A stretch of DNA of 16,919 bases from Clostridia bacterium (GTDB lineage: Bacteria > Bacillota > Clostridia > Monoglobales > Firm-18), in assembly GCA_017408205.1 (NCBI GenBank), contig JAFQVC010000069.1, positions 1 through 16,919 on the forward strand. Reading direction: 5' to 3'. The translations under genes and the position numbers were made by a program. Position 1 is the first letter of the stretch; every line of letters begins with the position of its first letter. The notes beneath the pieces were generated by a model. The model was not told the DNA's origin. It searched no databases and saw only the letters and a program-made list of their open reading frames with translations. Positions 14,659 to 16,919 of this stretch are shown in pieces.

Positions 14659-14919
14659 ATGAATTTAATAAGCATCGGTTACGGAAATATGATTTCCGCA
14701 TCAAGAATAATTGCCATAGTAAGCCCTGATTCCGCTCCTGTAAGACGTATTATTCAGGAATCAAAAGAAAGCGGACGGTTAATTGATGCAACCTGCGGAA
14801 GAAGAACCAGAGCTGTAATTGTTGCGGACAGCGACCATATTGTTTTAAGTGCCATTCAACCCGAAACAATCAAAAACAGAATGACTGCGAAAGAGGTAAT
14901 GGAAGATGAACGGGAATAA
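14659..14919 (+). CDS. remA: RemA/DUF370 family DNA-binding regulator
   Basis: In Bacillus RemA is a small ring-forming DNA-binding protein that activates biofilm matrix and osmoprotection genes; in Clostridia its targets are mostly unknown. The 86-residue product shows the whole family pattern: [20 protein letters not shown], then [27 protein letters not shown] with several arginines expected on the DNA face, and [28 protein letters not shown] lies before the ATG. It begins 12 bases after yicC and overlaps gmk by 14 bases, so it is tied to the housekeeping operon. Confidence 0.93.
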   Translation: MNLISIGYGNMISASRIIAIVSPDSAPVRRIIQESKESGRLIDATCGRRTRAVIVADSDHIVLSAIQPETIKNRMTAKEVMEDERE

Positions 14920-15517
14920 AGGTTTGCTTTTGGTGGTTTCAGGCCCGTCGGGAGTAGGAAAGGGTACCGTCTGCAAGTATCTGGCAGAGAACGAAACCGA
15001 TATATTTTTGTCCGTTTCTGCCACCTCAAGAAAACCCCGCGAGGGAGAAATTGACGGACAGCATTACTATTTTGTCACTCAGGCAAAGTTTGACGATATG
15101 ATAGAAAATGATGAACTTTTAGAATATGCAAAGTATATTTCCAGCAGTTACGGTACTCCCAAAAAACCGTGCTTTGAGCGTCTTGACAAAGGAGACAACG
15201 TAATACTTGAAATTGAAGTTCAGGGCGGTACTGAGGTTAAAGAAAAGTACCCCGAAACCGTAATGATTTTTATGGTGCCTCCTACTATGGAAATATTAAA
15301 AGACCGTCTTGTTGGCAGAGGAACAGAGACGGAAGAGGTAGTGGAACAAAGAATTAAAAGAGCGTACGAGGAATTCGGGTATCTTGATAAGTACGATTAT
15401 ATTGTAGTAAATGATGATGTGGAAAAAGCATCTGAAAGAATAAAAGCCATTATTTGCGCAGAAAAACAAAAGATGCAAAGAACGGCGGAAAATATTAAAA
15501 AGGAGTTGAAAATATGA
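14906..15517 (+). CDS. gmk: Guanylate kinase
   Basis: Gmk converts GMP to GDP with ATP and is required for GTP and (p)ppGpp pools. The 203-residue product is of normal length. The P-loop GPSGVGKGT lies at 13-21, the GMP-binding segment [19 protein letters not shown] at 38-56, [14 protein letters not shown] in the GMP-binding lobe, and the lid with [18 protein letters not shown] further on. The ATG lies within the end of remA (14-base overlap) and has GAGG nine bases upstream. It overlaps rpoZ by four bases. Confidence 0.97.
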   Translation: MNGNKGLLLVVSGPSGVGKGTVCKYLAENETDIFLSVSATSRKPREGEIDGQHYYFVTQAKFDDMIENDELLEYAKYISSSYGTPKKPCFERLDKGDNVILEIEVQGGTEVKEKYPETVMIFMVPPTMEILKDRLVGRGTETEEVVEQRIKRAYEEFGYLDKYDYIVVNDDVEKASERIKAIICAEKQKMQRTAENIKKELKI

Positions 15518-15705
15518 TTTGCCCACCTTTAAGTAAACTAACTGATAAAATTGAAAGCAGATATTCAATGGTTATTGCGTCAGCAAAAAGAGCAAGACAG
15601 ATTTCCGAAGGCAGAGAAGTGCTTGTTGAATGTGACAGCAAAAAACCCGTTACTATCGCAATAGAAGAAATTGCTGAAGGTAAAGTTCAGGTTGTGGAAA
15701 AATAA
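15514..15705 (+). CDS. rpoZ: RNA polymerase omega subunit
   Basis: Omega binds the beta-prime C-terminal tail and helps polymerase assembly and stability. The 63-residue product is short, as in many Firmicutes. It carries PPLSKLTDKIESRYSMVIA, the diagnostic AKRARQI helix and KKPVTIAIEEIAEGKVQV. The ATG overlaps the gmk stop (ATGA), and AGGAG sits nine bases upstream in the end of gmk. It is last of its operon and is closed by a strong terminator. In Bacillus coaBC and priA follow; here they are absent. Confidence 0.94.
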   Translation: MICPPLSKLTDKIESRYSMVIASAKRARQISEGREVLVECDSKKPVTIAIEEIAEGKVQVVEK

Positions 15706-15707
15706 GT

Positions 15708-15745
15708 AAAAAGAGACTGCGAATTTGTTTCGCAGTCTCTTTTTT
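15708..15745 (+). terminator. Strong terminator after rpoZ
   Basis: A stem with AAGAGACTGCGAA on one side and TTCGCAGTCTCTT on the other (15711-15723 with 15729-15741) has a five-base loop and is followed by a T run to 15745. It begins only a few bases after the rpoZ stop. Confidence 0.93.
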
Positions 15746-15758
15746 GTAGAGAGTATAT

Positions 15759-15785
15759 AACATAGTTTGGGGTAACTATGTTTTA
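15759..15785 (+). terminator. Possible second, weaker terminator after rpoZ
   Basis: The nine-base stem AACATAGTT / AACTATGTT (15759-15767 with 15774-15782) has the loop TGGGGT and a short T tail. It could be a back-up terminator for the rpoZ operon; the stem is AT-rich and the T run short, so this is uncertain. The rest of 15746-15822 shows nothing else. Confidence 0.4.
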
Positions 15786-15822
15786 AGTATAACACAGTTT
15801 TCTTTGTAAATTGTGAAGAAAA

Positions 15823-15856
15823 TGTAAATAAAAAAGGCATCTTTTAAGATGCCTTT
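15823..15856 (-). terminator. Terminator of zinc-ribbon gene
   Basis: AAAGGCATCTT (15833-15843) and AAGATGCCTTT (15846-15856) form a perfect inverted repeat. Read on the minus strand the stem is followed by a T-rich run, CCTTTTTTATTT. It ends the sigH/zinc-ribbon transcription unit. Confidence 0.85.
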
Positions 15857-15859
15857 GAT

Positions 15860-15883
15860 TTTACCCTTGGAAAATGGGGTAAA
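15860..15883 (-). repeat. Hairpin directly after zinc-ribbon stop
   Basis: TTTACCC (15860-15866) and GGGTAAA (15877-15883) can pair across ten bases, immediately after the minus-strand stop codon and before the main terminator. The same GGGGTAAA occurs at the ribosome site of this gene. Confidence 0.5.
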
Positions 15884-16153
15884 TTAGTTTTGTTTCGCAA
15901 AACATTCGCTGCAATATATAGGTCTGTCATTCTTTGGCTTGAAAGGAACTTTCGCTTCCTGTCCGCAAGCAGCACAAACTGCTACGTGCATTTCGCGAGA
16001 TGCTTTTATTGCCTCTTTTCTTTTTGTGCGGCATTCTTTACATCTGATTGGTTCGTTTTCAAAACCTTTTTCAGCATAAAATTCCTGCTCGCCTGCTGTA
16101 AAGATAAATTCTTGTCCGCAATCTTTACATACTAATGTTTTGTCTTCGTACAT
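15884..16153 (-). CDS. Small protein with two zinc ribbons
   Basis: The 89-residue protein has two CxxC...CxxC units. The first, C9/C12/C38/C41, carries CKDCGQEFIFTAGEQEFY and KGFENEPIRCKECR, the pattern of the zf-trcl zinc-ribbon family. The second, C60/C63/C81/C84, is CAACGQEAKVPFKPKNDRPI followed by YCSECF, the CxxC-type ribbon often found with it. Between them lies a basic stretch (TKRKEAIKASRE). Such proteins are common in Firmicutes and uncharacterised; binding of nucleic acid or of another protein is possible but not shown. GAGGGG lies seven bases before the ATG. It follows sigH on the same strand after 111 bases, which contain the cloverleaf-like segment. All eight cysteines are present. 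Confidence 0.88.
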   Translation of the reverse strand: MYEDKTLVCKDCGQEFIFTAGEQEFYAEKGFENEPIRCKECRTKRKEAIKASREMHVAVCAACGQEAKVPFKPKNDRPIYCSECFAKQN

Positions 16154-16183
16154 TGTTTACCCCTCACTTTGATTTTTTACTTC

Positions 16184-16248
16184 ACCCGTGACCGGAGTTG
16201 CACCGGCTTTCACAATTTTGTGCGCTTTACTCTATAAACTACACGGAC
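16184..16248 (-). other. Cloverleaf-like structured RNA candidate before zinc-ribbon gene
   Basis: On the minus strand the 65 bases can fold with an outer seven-pair stem GTCCGTG / CACGGGT (two G-U pairs) and three inner hairpins: TTTA/TAAA, CACA/TGTG, and GCCGG-TGCAACT-CCGGT. The last hairpin has a five-pair stem (one G-U) and a seven-base loop directly joined to the 3' outer strand, exactly the layout of a tRNA T arm and acceptor stem. It is too short for a tRNA, has no seven-base anticodon loop, no GG in the D loop and no CCA. It may be a tRNA remnant, a tRNA-like leader or chance. The fold was made by eye. Confidence 0.35.
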
Positions 16249-16254
16249 ATATAT

Positions 16255-16274
16255 AACGGAATAATTATTCCGTT
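16255..16274 (-). terminator. Twenty-base perfect palindrome over the sigH stop, weak terminator
   Basis: AACGGAATAA is followed at once by its reverse complement TTATTCCGTT. The sigH stop TAA (16267-16265) lies at the centre. Read on the minus strand the tail is ATATATG, a poor T tract, so termination would be partial and the zinc-ribbon gene could be read from sigH. It could also be a protein-binding site. Confidence 0.45.
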
Positions 16275-16879
16275 AATAACAAAGATATTTTTTTCTTTAT
16301 TCTCTGCAAGGCGTTGTCAATGGACTTAAGAGTTTTTCCTGTTTCTTCTGCAATTTCCGCATAAGAATTACCCTGGAGAAATCTTTTAAATACAAGATAT
16401 TCAAATTTACTTAAAGTATTAACAATTTTATCGTTGATTTCTTTGGTTGTTTCGTTGTCTATAACCACTTCTTCGGGGTCAGATGCTGTGGCTTTTGTAA
16501 TTAAGTCATAAAATGTCATACTGTTGTCGTCATCATACACAGGTCTGTTTAATGAAATGTAGGAATTAAGTGGCGCGTGTTTGTTACGAAGAGAGGTTTT
16601 AACTGCGGTTATAACCTGCCTTGTTATACAAAGGTCAGCAAAAGCCCTGAAATTATCGTTTTTGCTTACTTTGTAGTCACGTATCGCCTTGTATAAGCCA
16701 ATCATGCCTTCCTGCACTATGTCGTCTGTGTCTGCACCTACTAAAAAGTACGGGCGGACTTTTTTTCGCACATAGTTTTTATATCTGCAAAGAAGTTCTT
16801 CTTCGGCGTGTTTGTTTCCCTGGGAGGACATTACCAACAATTCTTCATCTTTTAATTCCTGATAATTGATTTTCGACAA
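16265..16879 (-). CDS. sigH: RNA polymerase sigma-H factor (Spo0H-type)
   Basis: SigH is the sigma-70-family factor that opens stationary-phase and early sporulation transcription in Bacillus and Clostridia. The 204-residue product shows region 2 with YKNYVRKKVRPYFLVGAD and DIVQEGMIGLYKAIRDY (53-69), FRAFADLCITRQVITAVKT (77-95), the SigH-specific linker HAPLNSYISLNRPVYDDD, and region 4 with SYAEIAEETGKTLKSIDNALQR (172-193). The start codon is TTG at 16879 with AGGGAG just upstream; no ATG further up is in frame. The sequence resembles SigH more than other sigma factors. It does not prove sporulation, since non-sporulating relatives keep SigH for other roles. The zinc-ribbon gene follows. Confidence 0.93.
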   Translation of the reverse strand: MSKINYQELKDEELLVMSSQGNKHAEEELLCRYKNYVRKKVRPYFLVGADTDDIVQEGMIGLYKAIRDYKVSKNDNFRAFADLCITRQVITAVKTSLRNKHAPLNSYISLNRPVYDDDNSMTFYDLITKATASDPEEVVIDNETTKEINDKIVNTLSKFEYLVFKRFLQGNSYAEIAEETGKTLKSIDNALQRIKKKISLLLTE

Positions 16880-16901
16880 AATTCTCCCTCATTTCCCCTT
16901 G

Positions 16902-16907
16902 ATTATA
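16902..16907 (-). promoter_or_regulatory. Possible -10 element of sigH
   Basis: TATAAT on the minus strand, about 23 bases before the TTG start. The matching -35 would lie beyond the window edge, so the promoter cannot be confirmed. Confidence 0.4.
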
Positions 16908-16919
16908 AGCATTTTGTGA

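Noticed and set aside
16184..16248. Canonical tRNA gene or cobalamin riboswitch
   Set aside because: It is too short, with no seven-base anticodon loop, no D-loop GG and no CCA. The GCCGGTGCAACTCCGG stretch recalls part of a cobalamin riboswitch, but the rest of that fold is absent.
1..16919. CRISPR array, insertion sequence, prophage or defence system
   Set aside because: No regularly spaced repeats, transposase, integrase or known defence motifs were seen on either strand.

Overview
The window looks like a low-GC Gram-positive chromosome, most likely a member of the Clostridia. Four things point there: strong AGGAGG-type ribosome sites with several GTG/TTG starts; a Spo0H-type sigma factor; a RemA-type regulator; and the Asp23/FakA/RecG and YicC/RemA/Gmk/RpoZ gene orders. 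NfnAB suggests an anaerobe that balances NADH, NADPH and ferredoxin. I see no insertion sequence, phage gene, CRISPR array, rRNA or canonical tRNA; almost everything is housekeeping.

Layout from left to right. (1) Position 1-270 is the 3' end of a + strand gene whose product ends in a RyR (ryanodine-receptor-type) domain. It converges through a shared terminator on the minus-strand operon Asp23/Gls24 protein -> FakA -> RecG (4289-282). (2) Two half-length TauE/SafE-type membrane proteins run on the + strand (4420-5115) and converge, again through a shared terminator, on nfnA-nfnB (7343-5125, minus). (3) Upstream of nfnA lies a four-gene minus-strand operon: YmdB-type phosphodiesterase, membrane-anchored FHA protein, SEDS (FtsW/RodA) glycosyltransferase and class B PBP (11238-7423). 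The last three form a peptidoglycan synthesis module. (4) A 240-nt divergent intergenic region holds back-to-back promoters, a minus-strand terminator and two abutting hairpins. (5) On the + strand follow rsmD-coaD-coiled-coil protein (11479-13008), trmB (13076-13720), and the operon yicC-remA-gmk-rpoZ (13768-15705), driven by a perfect-consensus sigma-A promoter and closed by a strong terminator. (6) At the right edge, on the minus strand, sigH is followed by a small two-zinc-ribbon protein. Between them lies a 65-nt segment that can fold into a tRNA-like cloverleaf.

The genes cover core maintenance: DNA repair (RecG), rRNA and tRNA methylation (RsmD, TrmB), CoA and GMP synthesis (CoaD, Gmk), a polymerase subunit (RpoZ), fatty-acid activation (FakA), redox balancing (NfnAB), wall synthesis (FHA-SEDS-PBP) and developmental control (SigH, RemA, YmdB). 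I found no convincing new multi-gene system. The best leads are the cloverleaf-like RNA before the zinc-ribbon gene, the hairpin cluster between ymdB and rsmD, the RyR-domain gene, the split TauE pair, and an FHA domain that has lost its usual histidine. All functional calls rest on motif recognition by eye; no database search was run.
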